Assembly: GCA_032433765.1 (NCBI GenBank)
Contig: JAVIAB010000073.1
Location: forward strand, 67,293,087 to 67,357,086
DNA length: 64,000 bases
Reading direction: 5' to 3'
DNA from: Megaustenia siamemsis
Taxonomy: Eukaryota; Mollusca; Gastropoda; Stylommatophora; Ariophantidae
A model generated the notes under the pieces. The model ran no database searches and had not been told where the DNA came from. It saw nothing but the letters and a program-made list of their open reading frames with translations. Positions 1 through 13,897 of this stretch are shown piece by piece (the first letter of the stretch is position 1; each line of letters opens with the position of its first letter). Position numbers and translations under genes: made by a program.

Positions 1-714
1 CCAGTAATATCAATGGTTTTACTAATCCAGGTGAAATGAAATATATACTGTACACTACGTGGCGGCAGCTTTGGTCATGCAGCTTTTATTCTCAGATCAT
101 CAGACCAGCTGACATAAAAAAATAAGATAATGACCTAGTTACAGTTTTTTTTTTTTTTGCTTCACAATATTTCTATGTTTACATTTCTTTAATTTTTTTA
201 AAATTTCATTATATGTTTCTCTGTTGTTCTTTCCTAATTAGTTTCTGCCGACATATGTTGCTCCATATCTTGTTTCCTTGCTTTAATTCCCTTTGCAATT
301 TTTTTAAAATATTATTTTTGCTGTTCCCTGCTTTTTTAACTTTTTTTCAATCTAAATCAGCTAAGTTGAAAGATATATTTCTTGTTTGTTCATTGCTAGT
401 TCAGCAGAATTAGTTCTTTACAAACACAAAAGAGGATTACATTATTTCACTGCTTGAACGAGAATGTTCTCCCTTGTGTATTTTTCTGTTACTTCTTTTA
501 TTGGGACACAAATGGCCACGTAGATTAAACCAGTCCTTTAACGCCAGGAGAACAAACAGCTGATTCTGTGTACAATAAATATATCTACTTAGCTCTGTTA
601 GACACTCCTACACTTGTATGTTACATTAGAATTCTACCATGCGGTGTAGCTAGATAACTATGAGCTAACAGACTTTCTGACAGATTAATGCTGCATAACA
701 GTGACTACATCTTC
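1..714. other. AT-rich intergenic stretch, no gene seen
   Basis: Non-coding sequence rich in A and T with several poly-T runs. I see no long conserved reading frame, tandem repeat or recognisable transposon in it. Confidence 0.5.
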
Positions 715-1310
715 CTCTTCTACCTTTCAGCTCCCTGTGGGGCATAGGTTTCAACAAACACTTTTCAAGTCGCTCTGTTTCTTGCCATTCTTTTAAGATA
801 ATTCCATGTCTTCCCCATCATCTTCATCTCTTCTTCTGTCTGTCCTCTCCAAGAATTTAGAGGTTTTCCTCTTTGTCTTTTCCCTTGGGGATTCCAAAAA
901 AGGGCCTATTGTGTTATACTCTCAGTTGGCTTTCGCAGTGTGTGTCCTATCCAGCGCCATCGTCTTCACTGTATCTCTTTATCCACTGGTATTTGACTGG
1001 TACATTTCTATAATTCTATGTTAGTGATTTTGTCCTGCATTTTCATCCTTTTATTCTGCGTAAGCATCCATTAATGAAAGTGTGTCTTCATGATTGTCAA
1101 TTTTGTTATTCTCCATGTTTCACAGCTATATAATATGATTGACTTAACATTGGAGTTGAACATTTTTATTTATGTACTTAACCCAATTTCTTTGGACTTC
1201 CATATATTTCCCAGTGCAACAAAAGCTTCTCTTGCTTTTGATATCTTTATTTTGGTATCATTTTCTGTTCCTACAGTGACTATGTGGTTTAGCTATAACT
1301 AGCTCTTCTG
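715..1310 (-). pseudogene. RTE-type LINE 3' remnant (family D)
   Basis: Read on the minus strand, this is the C-terminal part of a non-LTR retrotransposon reverse-transcriptase polyprotein. Around 1,200-1,290 the translation resembles the post-RT segment (KARE-F-ALGNIWKSKEI), and around 730-930 it resembles the usual RTE C-terminus (GKRQRGKPLNSWR, then MKMMGKTWNYLKRMARNRA, then ETYAPQGAE). The region is broken by stops and frame changes, so it is a dead copy. The same family is seen, with more of its length, at 28,980-31,725. The family call rests on recalled RTE/BovB-type C-termini rather than a database search. Confidence 0.72.
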
Positions 1311-1519
1311 TAGCCCTGTACATTTTTATGTTACATTGTAACAAATTGTGCCTGCTTTACTTTGACATCATTTCCACCATCTTGGAATTAGTAGACACCA
1401 ACAGTTGCAGAACTGATACCTTCAGCATATTTCGGTGACATATACAGAAGCTATGAATCTTTAAATATACAGTTCAATGGAAACATAATGCCAAGTTATA
1501 GGCCAAGTATCAACACTAT

Positions 1520-2010
1520 TGAAAAACAAATCAATAACTACGGAAGCAAAAAGGGCAATATACAAATCAATTTTTCTACCAACTCTGAGTTGTCTGTGCC
1601 AGAATTGGACGCTGGACTCTAGAACAATAAGAAAGATAATGACCACCGAAATGAAATGTGTCAGAAAAATGACAGGAAACAGCTTAAGGGACAGAGTAAG
1701 AAACACCGACTTGAGGGAGAAACTCGAAATTGAACCAGTCATCGAATACATAAAGAAACAACAGATAAATTGGCTCAGCCACATAACAAGACAAAAAGAA
1801 CTAACAATGATTCAAAGAGCCATAAACAAACGATACGAAAACGCCAGATTATGAGGAAGACCGAGGAAAAGATTGATAAAGGGAATAAAGAGTCACTAGG
1901 AGGGATAACACCAGAAGAGGCCAACAGAAGAGCAAAGAATCGCAGATTGTTATCTCCCCTCGACGCCAGCGGCAAAGAAGGAAGGATAGAAGAGGAAGCA
2001 GAAGTAGAAT
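1520..2010 (+). pseudogene. 5'-truncated LINE 3' end (family B)
   Basis: Plus-strand C-terminal fragment of a LINE polyprotein: a block like FLPTLSCLCQNWTLDSRTIR, then EMKCVRKMTG, then EYIKKQQINWLSHITRQ. This is the distal 'IPTL...W-L' and 'K-FGH-TR' region downstream of the RT domain. A TGA at about 1,852 interrupts the GRPRKR segment, which is intact in the sister copy at 23,170-23,220, so this copy is dead. It ends in a purine-rich (GAA-like) tail at about 1,976-2,010, as other family B copies do. Its 5' break lies at almost the same element position as in the copy at 22,866. The 47-bp array begins about 30 bp downstream. Confidence 0.8.
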
Positions 2011-2040
2011 CGATATCGGCCATGTAATTTAAGTGTTCGT

Positions 2041-5000
2041 GGCAAAGAAGAGCTGATAGTTTGACATCAGGTGAGCCTGTACACACGGGCAATGAAGAGC
2101 TGATAGTTTGACATCAGGTGAGCCTGTACACGCGGGCAATGAAGAGCTGATAGTTTGACATCAGGTGAGCCTGTACACACGGGCAATGAAGAGCTGATAG
2201 TTTGACATCAGGTGAGCCTGTACACACGGGCAATGAAGAGCTGATTATAGTTTGACATCAGGTGAGCCTGTACACGCGGGCAAAGAAGAGCTGATAGTTT
2301 GACATCAGCTGAGCCTGCACACACAAGCAACGGAGATCTGATAGTTTGACATCAGGTGAGCCTGTACACACGGGCAATGAAGAGCTGATTATAGTTTGAC
2401 ATCAGGTGAGCCTGTACACACGGGCAATGAAGAGCTGATAGTTTGACATCAGCTGAGCCTGCACACACAAGCAACGGAGATCTGATAGTTTGACATCAGG
2501 TGAGCCTGTACACACGGAAAATGGAGATCTGATAGTTTTGCATCAGGTGAGCCTGTACACACGGGCAACGGAGATCTGATAGTTTGGCATCAGGTGAGCC
2601 TGTACACATGGGCAACGGAGAGCTGATAGTTTGGCATCAGGTGAGCCTGTACACATGGGCAACGGGCATCTGATAGTTTGGCATCAGGTGAGCCTGTACA
2701 CACGGGCAACGGAGATCTGATAGTTTGACATCAGGTGAGCCTGTACACACGGGCAAAGAAGACCTGATAGTTTGGCATCAGGTGAGCCTGTACACACGGG
2801 CAATGAAGAGCTGATAGTTTGACATCAGGTGAGCCTGTACACACGGGCAATGAAGAGCTGATAGTTTGGCATCAGGTGAGCCTGTACACACGGGCAATGA
2901 AGAGCTGATAGTTTGGCATCAGATGAGCCTATACACACTGGCAACGGAGATCTGATAATTTGGCATCAGGTGAGCCTGTACACACGGGAAATGAAGAGCT
3001 GATAGTTTGACATCAGGTGATCCTGTACACACGGGCAATCAAGAGCTGATAGCTTGACATCAGGTGAGCCTGTACACGCGGGCAATGAAGAGCTGATAGT
3101 TTGGCATCAGGTGAGCCTGTACACGCTGGCAATGAGGAGCTGATAGTTTGGCATCAGGTGAGCCTGTACACACGGGCAACGGAGATCTGATAGTTTGGCA
3201 TCAGGTGAGCCTGTACACACGGGAAATGAAGAGCTGATAGTTTGACATCAGGTGAGCCTGTACACACGGGCGACGGAGAGCTGATAGTTTGGCATCAGGT
3301 GAGCCTGTACACACGGGCAACGGAGATCTGATAGTTTGGCATCAGGTGAGCCTGTACACACGGGCAATGAAGAGCTGATTACAGTTTGGCATCAGGTGAG
3401 CCTGTACACACGGAAAATGGAGATCTAATAGTTTTGCATCAGGTGAGCCTGTACACACGGGCAACGGAGATCTGATAGTTTGGCATCAGGTGAGCCTGTA
3501 CACACGGGAAATAAAGAGCTGATAGTTTGACATCAGGTGAGCCTGTACACACGGGCAATGCAGAGCTGATAGTTTGACATCAGGTGGGCCTGTACACGTG
3601 GGCAATGAAGAGCTGATAGTTTGGCATCAGGTGAGCCTGTACACGCTGGCAATGAAGAGCTAATAGTTTGGCATCAGATGAACCTGTACACACGGGCAAC
3701 GGAGATCTGATAGTTTAGCATCAGGTGAGCCTGTACACACGGGAAATGAAGAGCTGATAGTTTGACATCAGGTGAGCCTGTACACACGGGAAATGAAGAG
3801 CTGATAGTTTGGCATCAGGTGAGCCTGTACACACGGGCAATGAAGAGCTGATAGTTTGGCATCAGGTGAGCCTGTACACACGGGCAACGGAGATCTGATA
3901 GTTTGGCATCAGGTGAGCCTGTACACACTGGAAATGAAGAGCTGATAGTTTGACATTAGGTGAGCCTGTACACACGGGCAATGAAAAGCTGATTGTTTGA
4001 CATCAGGTGAGCCTGTACACACGTGCAATGCAGACCTGATAGTTTGACATCAGGTGAGCCTGTACACACGGGCAACGGTGATCTGATAGTTTGGCATCAG
4101 GTGAGCCTGTACAAACGGGCAATGAAGAGCTGATAGTTTGGCATCAGTTGACCTTGTACACACGGGCAATGAAGAGTTGATAGTTTGGCATCGGGTGAGC
4201 CTGAACACATGGGCAATGAAGAGCTGATAGTTTGGCATCAGGTGAGCTTATACACACGGGCAATGAAGAGCAGATAGTTTGACATAAGTTGAGCCTTTAT
4301 ACACGGGCAATGAAGAGCTGATAGTTTGACATAAGTTGAGCCTTTACACACGGGCAATGAAGAGCTGATAGTTTGACATAAGTTGAGCCTTTACACACGG
4401 GCAATGAAGAGCTGATAGATTGACATCAGGTGAGCCTGTACACACGGGCAATGAAGAGCTGATTGTTTGACATCAGATGAGCTTGTACACACGGGCAATG
4501 AAGAGCAGATAGTTTGCCATCAGGTGAGCCTGTACACACGGGCAATGAAGAGCTGATATTTTGGCATCAGGTGAGCCTGTACACACAAGCAACGGAGATC
4601 TGATAGTTTGGCATCAGGTGAGCCTGTACACACGGAAAATGGAGATCTGATAGTTTTGCATCAGGTGAGCCTGTACACACGGGCAACGGAGATCTGATAG
4701 TTTGGCATCAGGTGAGCCTGTACACACGGGCAACGGACATCTGATAGTTTGGCATCAGGTGAGCCTGTACACACGGGCAATGAAGAGCTGATAGTTTGAC
4801 ATCAGGTGAGCCTGTACACACGGGCAATGAAGAGCTGATAGTTTGGCATCAGGTGAGCCTGTACACACGGGAAATGAAGAGCTGATAGTTTTCATCAGGT
4901 GAGCCTGTACACACGGGCAACGGAGAGCTGATAGTTTGGCATCAGGTGAGCCTGTACACACGGGCAATGAAGACCTGATAGTTTGGCATCAGGTGAGCCT

Positions 5001-8000
5001 GTACACACGGGCAATGAAGAGCTGATAGTTTGACATCAGGTGAGCCTGTACACACGGGCAACGGAGATCTGATAGTTTGACATCAGGTGAGCCTGTACAC
5101 ACGGGCAATGAAGAGCTGATAGTTTGACATCAGGTGAACCTGTACACGCTGGCAATGAGTAGCTGATAGTTTGGCATCAGGTGAGCCTGTACACACGGGC
5201 AATGAAGAGCTGATAGTTTGACATCAGGTGAGCCTGTACACACGGGCAATGAAGAGCTGATAGTTTGGCATCAGGTGAGCCTGTACACACGGGAAATGAA
5301 GAGCTGATAGTTTTCATCAGGTGAGCCTGTACACACGGGCAACGGAGAGCTGATAGTTTGGCATCAGGTGAGCCTGTACACACGGGCAATGAAGACCTGA
5401 TAGTTTGGCATCAGGTGAGCCTGTACACACGGGCAATGAAGAGCTGATAGTTTGACATCAGGTGAGCCTGTACACACGGGAAACGGAGATCTGATAGTTT
5501 GACATCAGGTGAGCCTGTACACACGGGCAATGAAGAGCTGATAGTTTGACATCAGGTGAACCTGTACACGCTGGCAATGAGGAGCTGATAGTTTGGCATC
5601 AGGTGAGCCTGTACACACGGGCAACGGAGATCTGATAGTTTGGCATCAGGTGAGCCTGTACACACGGGAAATGAAGAGCTGATAGTTTGACATCAGGTGA
5701 GCCTGTACACACGGGCGACGGAGAGCTGATAGTTTGGCATCAGGTGAGCCTGTACACACGGGCAACGGAGATCTGATAGTTTGGCATCAGGTGAGCCTGT
5801 ACACACGGGCAACGGAGATCTGATAGTTTGACATCAGGTGAGCCTGTACACACGGGCAATGAAGAGCTGATAGTTTGTCATCAGGTGAGCCTGTACACGC
5901 GGGCAATGAAGAGCTGATAGTTTGACATCAGGTGAGCCTGTACACACGGGCAACGGAGATCTGATAGTTTGGCATCAGGTGAGCCTGTACACACGGGAAA
6001 TACAGAGCTGATAGTTTGACATCAGGTGAGCCTGTACACACGGGCAATGCAGAGCTGATAGTTTGACATCAGGTGGGCCTGTACACGCGGGCAATGAAGA
6101 GCTGATAGTTTGGCATCAGGTGAGCCTGTACACGCTGGCAATGAAGAGCTGATAGTTTGACATCAGGTGAGCCTGTACACACGGGCAATGAAGAGCTGAT
6201 AGTTTGACATCAGGTGAGCCTGTACACACGGGCAATGAGGAGCTGATAGTTTGACATCAGGTGAGCCTGTACACACAAGCAACGGAGATCTGATAGTTTG
6301 GCATCAGGTGAGCCTGTACACACGGAAAATGGAGATCTAATAGTTTTGCATCAGGTGAGCCTGTACACACGGGCAACGGAGATCTGATAGTTTGGCATCA
6401 GGTGAGCCTGTACACACGGGCAACGGAGAGCTGATAGTTTGGCATCAGGTGAGCCTGTACACACGGGCAACGGACATCTGATAGTTTGGCATCAGGTGAG
6501 CCTGTACACACGGGCAACGGAGATCTGATAGTTTGACATCAGGTGAGCCTGTACACACGGGCAATGAAGACCTGATAGTTTGGCATCAGGTGAGCCTGTA
6601 CACACGGGCAATGAAGAGCTGATAGTTTGACATCAGGAGAGCCTGTACACACGGGCAAGGAAGAGCTGATAGTTTGGCATCAGGTGAGCCTGTACACACG
6701 GGCAACGGACATCTGATAGTTTGGCATCAGGTGAGCCTGTACACGCTGGCAATGAAGAGCTGATAGTTTGGCATCAGGTGAGCCTGTACACACGGGCAAC
6801 GGAGATCTGATAGTTTGGCATCAGGTGAGCCTGTACACACGGGCAACGGAGAGCTGATAGTTTGACATCAGGTGAGCCTGTACACACGGGCAATGAAAAG
6901 CTGATAGTTTGGCATCAGGTGAGCCTGTACACACGGGCAACGGAGATCTGATAGTTTGGCATCAGGTGAGCCTGTACACACTGGAAATGAAGAGCTGATA
7001 GTTTGACATCAGGTGAGCCTGTACACACGGGCAACGGTGATCTGATAGTTTGGCATCAGGTGAGCCTGTACACACAGGCAATGAAGAGCTGATAGTTTGG
7101 CATCAGTTGACCTTGTACACACGGGCAATGAAGAGTTGATAGTTTGGCATCGGGTGAGCCTGAACACATGGGCAATGAAGAGCTGATAGTTTGGCATCAG
7201 GTGAGCTTATACACACGGGCAATGAAGAGCAGATAGTTTGACATAAGTTGAGCCTTTATACACGGGCAATGAAGAGCTGATAGTTTGACATAAGTTGAGC
7301 CTTTACACACGGGCAATGAAGACCTGATAGTTTGACATAAGTTGAGCCTTTACACACGGGCAATGAAGAGCTGATAGTTTGACATCAGGTGAGCCTGTAC
7401 ACACGGGCAATGAAGAGCTGATTGTTTGACATCAGGTGAGCTTGTACACACGGGCAATGAAGAGCAGATAGTTTGCCATCAGGTGAGCCTGTACACACGG
7501 GCAATGAAGAGCTGATATTTTGGCATCAGGTGAGCCTGTACACACAAGCAACGGAGATCTGATAGTTTGGCATCAGGTAAGCCTGTACACACGGAAAATG
7601 GAGATCTGATAGTTTGCATCAGGTGAGCCTGTACACACGGGCCACGGAGATCTGATAGTTTGGCATCAGGTGAGCCTGTACACACGGGCAACGGAGAGCT
7701 GATAGTTTGGCATCAGGTGAGCCTGTACACACGGGCAACGGACATCTGATAGTTTGGCATCAGGTGAGCCTGTACACACGGGCAACGGACATCTGATAGT
7801 TTGGCATCAGGTGAGCCTGTACACACGGGCAATGAAGACCTGATAGTTTGGCATCAGGTGAGCCTGTACACACGGGCAATGAAGAGCTGATAGTTTGACA
7901 TCAGGTGAGCCTGTACACACGGGCGACGGAGAGCTGATAGTTTGGCATCAGGTGAGCCTGTACACACGGGAAATGAAGAGCTGATAGTTTGACATCAGGT

Positions 8001-10794
8001 GAGCCTGTACACACGGGCAACGGAGAGCTGATAGTTTGGCATCAGGTGAGCCTGTACACACGGGCAATGAAGACCTGATAGTTTGACATCAGGTGAGCCT
8101 GTACACACGGGCAATGAAGAGCTGATAGTTTGACATCAGGTGAGCCTGTACACACGGGCAATGAAGAGCTGATAGTTTGACATCAGGTGAGCCTGTACAC
8201 ACAAGCAACGGAGATCTGATAGTTTGGCATCAGGTGAGCCTGTACACACGGAAAATGGAGATCTAATAGTTTGACATCAGGTGAGCCTGTACACACAAGC
8301 AACGGAGATCTGATAGTTTGGCATCAGGTGAGCCTGTACACACGGGCAACGGAGATCTGATAATTTGGCATCAGGTGAGCCTGTACACACGGGAAATGAA
8401 GAGCTGATAGTTTGACATCAGGTGAGCCTGTACACACGGGCAATGAAGATCTGATAGCTTGACATCAGGTGAGCCTGTACACGCGGGCAATGAAGAGCTG
8501 ATAGTTTGGCATCAGGTGAGCCTGTACACGCTGGCAATGAAGAGCTGATAGTTTGGCATCAGGTGAGCCTGTACACACGGGCAACGGAGATCTGATAGTT
8601 TGACATCAGGTGAGCCTGTACACACGGGCAATGAAGATCTGATAGTTTGACATCAGGTGAGCCTGTACACGCGGGCAATGAAGAGCTGATAGTTTGACAT
8701 CAGGTGAGCCTGTACACACAGTCAATGAAGAGCTAATAGTTTGACATCAGGTGAGCCTGTACACACGGGCAAAGAGATCTGATAGTTTGGCATCAGGTGA
8801 GCCTGTACACACGGGAAATAAAGAGCTGATAGTTTGACATCAGGTGAGCCTGTACACACGGGCAATGCAGAGCTGATAGTTTGACATCAGGTGGGCCTGT
8901 ACACGCGGGCAATGAAGAGCTGATAGTTTGGCATCAGGTGAGCCTGTACACGCTGGCAATGAAGAGCTAATAGTTTGGCATCAGATGAACCTGTACACAC
9001 GGGCAACGGAGATCTGATAGTTTAGCATCAGGTGAGCCTGTACACACGGGAAATGAAGAGCTGATAGTTTGACATCAGGTGAGCCTGTACACACGGGCAA
9101 TGAAGAGCTGATAGTTTGGCATCAGGTGAGCCTGTACACACGGGCAACGGAGATCTGATAGTTTGGCATCAGGTGAGCCTGTACACACGGGCAACGGAGA
9201 TCTGATAGTTTGATATCAGGTGAGCCTGTACACACGGGCAATGAAGAGCTGATAGTTTGGCATCAGTTGACCTTGTACACACGGGCATTGAAGAGTTGAT
9301 AGTTCGGCATCGGGTGAGCCTGAACACATGGGCAATGAAGAGCTGATAGTTTGGCATCAGGTGAGCTTATACACACGGGCAATGAAGAGCAGATAGTTTG
9401 ACATAAGTTGAGCCTTTATACACGGGCAATGAAGAGCTGATAGTTTGACATAAGTTGAGCCTTTACACACGGGCAATGAAGAGCTGATAGTTTGACATAA
9501 GTTGAGCCTTTACACACGGGCAATGAAGAGCTGATAGTTTGACATCAGGTGAGACTGTACACACAAGCAACGGAGGTCTGATAGTTTGGCATCAGGTGAG
9601 CCTGTACACACGGAAAATGGAGATCTGATAGTTTTGCATCAGGTGAGCCTGTACACACGGGCAACGGAGATCTGATAGTTTGGCATCAGGTGAGCCTGTA
9701 CACACGGGCAACGGAGAGCAGATAGTTTGGCATCAGGTGAGCCTGTACACACGGGCAACGGACATCTGATAGTTTGGCATCAGGTGAGCCTGTACACAAG
9801 GGCAACGCACATCTGATAGTTTGGCATCAGGTGAGCCTGTACACACGGGCAATGAAGACCTGATAGTTTGGCATCAGGTGAGCCTGTACACACGGGCAAT
9901 GAAGAGCTGATAGTTTGACATCAGGTGAGCCTGTACACACGGGCAATGAAGAGCTGATAGTTTGGCATCAGGTGAGCCTGTACACACGGGAAATGAAGAG
10001 CTGATAGTTTGACATCAGGTGAGCCTGTACACACGGGCAACGGAGAGCTGATAGTTTGGCATCAGGTGAGCCTGTACACACGGGCAACGGAGATCTGATA
10101 GTTTGACATCAGGTGAGCCTCTACACACGGGCAATGAAGAGCTGATAGTTTGGCATCAGGTGAGCCTGTACACGCGGGCAATGAAGAGATGATAGTTTGA
10201 CATCAGGTGAGCCTGTACACACGGGCAATGAAGAGCTAATAGTTTGGCATCAGGTGAGCCTGTACACACGGGCAACGGAGATCTGATAGTTTGGCATCAG
10301 GTGAACCTGTACACACGGGCAATGAAGAGCTGATAGTTTGGCATCAGGTGAGCCTGTACACACGGGCAATGAAGAGCTGATAGTTTGGCATCAGGTGAGC
10401 CTGTACACGCGGGCAATGAAGAGCTGATAGTTTGGCATCAGGTGAGCCTGTACACGCGGGCAATGAAGAGCTGATAGTTTGGCATCAGGTGAGCCTGTAC
10501 ACACGGGCAATGAAGAGCTGATAGTTTGGCATCAGGTGAGCCTGTACACGCGGGCAATGAAGAGCTGATAGTTTGGCATCAGGTGAGCCTGTACACACGG
10601 GCAATGAAGAGCTGATAGTTTGGCATCAGGTGAGCCTGTACACACGGGCAATGAAGAGCTGATAGTTTGGCATCAGGTGAGCCTGTACACGCGGGCAATG
10701 AAGAGGTGATAGTTTGGCATCAGGTGAGCCTGTACACGCGGGCAATGAAGAGCTGATAGTTTGGCATCAGGTGAGCCTGTATACACGGGCAATG
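2041..10794. repeat. 47-bp minisatellite, about 186 units
   Basis: Tandem array with a 47-bp period containing GACATCAGGTGAGCCTGTAC then ACACGGGCAATGAAGAGCTG. Variant positions include GACATC/GGCATC, AATGAAGAGCT/AACGGAGATCT and CACACGGG/CACGCGGG. These variants recur in blocks, giving higher-order structure: a pattern of about 9 units at 4,755-4,967 recurs at 5,177-5,389, and a distinctive variant block (TTGACCTTG, CGGGTGAGCCTGAACACATG) recurs near 4,140, 7,100 and 9,260. The period is not a multiple of three. The short minus-strand frames across it (for example at 4,755-4,967) are a by-product of the repeat and not genes. Confidence 0.97.
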
Positions 10795-11635
10795 TCTTGG
10801 AGGTCATCAATGGCTGTATGTTAGTAGTTCAAAAGACAGTCACTGGGGATGAGGTATTAATACTGCCACAGTTTGGAAAGCAAATCGTGAAAGTAGAAAG
10901 GAGATGATTAAATAACGATCTAGGTATGTGTATAATCAGCGAGCAACTGGTACACACTTCGTTTGTTGAAAGCGACTGAGCACCTGTTGGTTTGCCCGGA
11001 GTGTCGTGATATCAACTCTAATAACAATGATGAAATATACACTTTAAAAAAAAGGTAAAATAATGAACAAACTGGTTTGGTCGTTGATAGACCTGGTGTT
11101 ACAGACATAGCTGGTGGGCGGGGTGGGGGCGGCAGTTTCTACAATGCCAGGAATGTTGCAGCAAGACAAACGAAACAGCAATTCTCGTGAGTTTAATATA
11201 CAAACAATTCCGCTAAAACAAGTACATAAAACTCATCAGCTCTGATCGGATTACAACTCGACATGAGCTGGTATAAGCTTTCCGCAACAGAGCCAGATTG
11301 TGTTCGGTAATAGCGGGTAAAATATGAGGTATTTCCAAGCAGATAGTCTTACTCTGCGTCCCTTCTATAAACTAGGCATGTGGACATTCTGTGTTAAGTT
11401 ATTGGCTCTAACTTCATCATAAATTAGAATTTCAAAATCCGTTATTTCTTTATCTGTTTTTTTTTTAATCTATTAAGTTTTACATGTTTTTTCTTCTTCA
11501 AATTTTCCCATTTAATATATAACCTGATGCAAAATCTGAATGAAGGACAAGTGAGAGCTTCGGGTTTTTTTTTTTCCAGTGCCTTCGTTTATAGAAGAGC
11601 TGAGCGCTAGAAGACTAAAAAGTAAATCTCTCAGA
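10795..11635. other. Unannotated intergenic stretch
   Basis: Unique-looking AT-rich sequence after the 47-bp array. It has short poly-T runs near 11,456 and 11,564. I recognise no gene, repeat or element in it. Confidence 0.4.
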
Positions 11636-11639
11636 CTGA

Positions 11640-12035
11640 CAGCTTTACATACAGCCTGCTTTGATGCAAATCCTTAGAGTGTTTTTATTAAGGAACATCA
11701 GTAAAGACGAAGTGCTGAAGAGGTGCAATCAAGAATAAATGTGCACGGTGATAGCTTGTAGACGATGGAGTTGGATAGGTCACGTGATTACAAGAAATTA
11801 ACGATCACGTCCAGTAGTGGCTACAGAGGTTAGTCGAGAACGAGGCAAACTGATGATAACCTGGCCGAGAACATCGGAAATAAGAGGTGAGAAGTGAACG
11901 CCAGACTTGGGGCATCCTGCCAAAGATGACCACAGCCCGGCAAACACTGGAAACAAATATATCAAGTGTTCATCAAGTCTTGAGACAGCTTGCGATAGAT
12001 GACCACCGAATGAGCAAAATGGAGGAACGTTGCTC
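11640..12035 (+). pseudogene. LINE 3' end remnant, family unresolved
   Basis: The plus-strand translation shows the usual LINE C-terminal pattern with frame breaks: SKDEVLKRCNQE, then RRWSWIGHVI, then a degraded GK-R-G-P-TW region, then LGHPAKD. 'RRW-WIGHVIR' followed by a 'GKRKRGRP-TWRR' type segment is common at the end of jockey/RTE-like polyproteins. The copy is short, 5'-truncated and frameshifted. I see no clear TSD. Confidence 0.65.
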
Positions 12036-12295
12036 TATATCCACCCACATATATGACTGTATTGTGTATATATCTATTAATCTGACCATCTTACTTTCTG
12101 TCCATCGTCCACCCACACACTCTGCCTATGTTTTACTCCAGCAACCGTTGTCTCGTTCTTGTACTAGTGGGACAGTCTATTTACATGTGAATTTAGGTTG
12201 TGACGTGCATCTTAGAAATAACTGAGCCGTGTGTTGTTCGTTTGTTACTCTACCTTACATTGTTTCAATCGTCAATTCATGGGTTTAATTTCCAA

Positions 12296-12305
12296 CATTT
12301 GTTTA

Positions 12306-12357
<52 letters not shown>

Positions 12358-12960
12358 ATGTGTGTATCTATATCTCTTATAACTTTTATCTTTTTTCTAA
12401 TCTCTTCCCTTTTAACTCTCTTTTCTCTTCACTCTCTTCTTACTTTTCATCCCTTTCCCAGATTTATTATTTTTTTTTAAAACTCGTTTCCCACTCTTAC
12501 TCTCCTCAAGTTACCTCTCTCTTTCGTCTCTTCTAGTCCTTCTTCTTCTTCTGTTTTATCTCTCCTAACTATCTCTCTCTTCTATCTCTTTCTTTATATC
12601 CACTCTCTTTCCTTTCTCTCAACTTCATAATCTTCATTTACTCTTTTCCGCCTTGTTTCTTTCAACATCCACTACCACTCTTGTATTTATCTTTTCTCTC
12701 CCCTTCTTTTTTTCTTCTTCGCACTCCTTTCATTCCCCTTTCGCTCTTGTTATCTTTAGAGTATGACAGTGTTGGACACTTCAGCTAGTCTTGATCTTCC
12801 TTGTCTCCGCTTTCATCAATAAATTCAACATTCCGGTCCTACTTTTCTGAGCCATAAACGCTCGCGATCATTTACATTCTTTCTCACTAGCTCTCTATCT
12901 CTCTCTATCTCTTTCTCTCTCTCTTCATCCTCTTCTTCTTCTTCTTCACATGTTGATTAT
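12296..12960. repeat. Long pyrimidine-rich tract with (TC)n
   Basis: About 650 bp that is strongly C+T-biased on the plus strand. It starts with a pure (TC)n run at about 12,310-12,354 and continues with imperfect CT, CTT and TTC runs, including (CTT)n near 12,932-12,948. Such purine/pyrimidine mirror tracts can adopt triplex (H-DNA) structure. That property is general knowledge and not shown here. Confidence 0.8.
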
Positions 12961-13272
12961 TTAGGCTTTTTTCAGACATGAAATAAAAAAAAAATTACTA
13001 ACGGCAGTTTTAAAAAAGAACAACATTAATGTGCACAGAGAAAACATACATATTAAGGGGTGTTGACGCCGAAGGATGTAAGGACATCACAGTTCAGACG
13101 AATGCTAATGTGAGTGTAGGAGTGAAGAGAGATATTTTAACGATGTTGACATCACTCGTCGAAATGATCAATTAGAATAAACTGAGGTGATACCGCAGGG
13201 CACGAGAAACGACATGGTTGTTACTTTGTGCAAGAAATAAAAATGTCATGGATGATTGAAACTAATAACAGT
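12961..13272. other. Unannotated spacer
   Basis: Unique-looking sequence between the pyrimidine tract and the 26-bp array. Nothing recognisable was found in it. Confidence 0.4.
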
Positions 13273-13897
13273 GGCATCTCTCTTCTACTTACAACAGGGG
13301 CATCTCACTTCTACTTACAACAGGGGCATCTCTCTTCTACTTACAACATGGGCATCTCTCTTCTACTTACAACAGGGGCATCTCACTTCTACTTACAACA
13401 GGGGCATCTCACTTCTACTTACAACAGGGGCATCTCACTTCTACTTACAACAGGGGCATCTCACTTCTACTTACAACAGGGGCATCTCACTTCTACTTAC
13501 AACAGGGGCATCTCACTTCTACTTACAACAGGGGCATCTCACTTCTACTTACAACAGGGGCATCTCACTACTACTTACAACAGGGGCATCTTTCTTCTAC
13601 TTACAACAGGGGCATCTTTCTTCTACTTACAACAGGGGCATCTCACTTCTACTTACAACAGGGGCATCTCACTTCTACTTACAACAGGGGCATCTCACTT
13701 CTACTTACAACAGGGGCATCTCACTTCTACTTACAACAGGGGCGTCTCACTTCTACTTACAACAGGGGCGTCTCACTTCTACTTACAACAGGGGCATCTC
13801 ACTTCTATTTACAACAGGGGCGTCTCACTTCTACTTACAACAGGGGCATCTCACTTCTACTTACAACAGGGGCATCTCACTTCTACTTACAACAGGG
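13273..13897. repeat. 26-bp minisatellite, about 24 units
   Basis: Highly uniform tandem repeat with a 26-bp period, unit made of CATCTCACTTCTACTTACAA plus CAGGGG. Rare variants are CATCTC to CGTCTC and CACTTC to TTCTTC. Two overlapping plus frames of 235 and 258 codons stay open across it only because the unit lacks stops in those frames. They shift frame from unit to unit, so they do not encode a conserved protein repeat. Confidence 0.96.

Noticed and set aside
2041..10794. A regular repeat array that could suggest CRISPR or a coding repeat
   Set aside because: Units are contiguous 47-mers with no unique spacers, in an animal genome. Frames are short and shift with the period.
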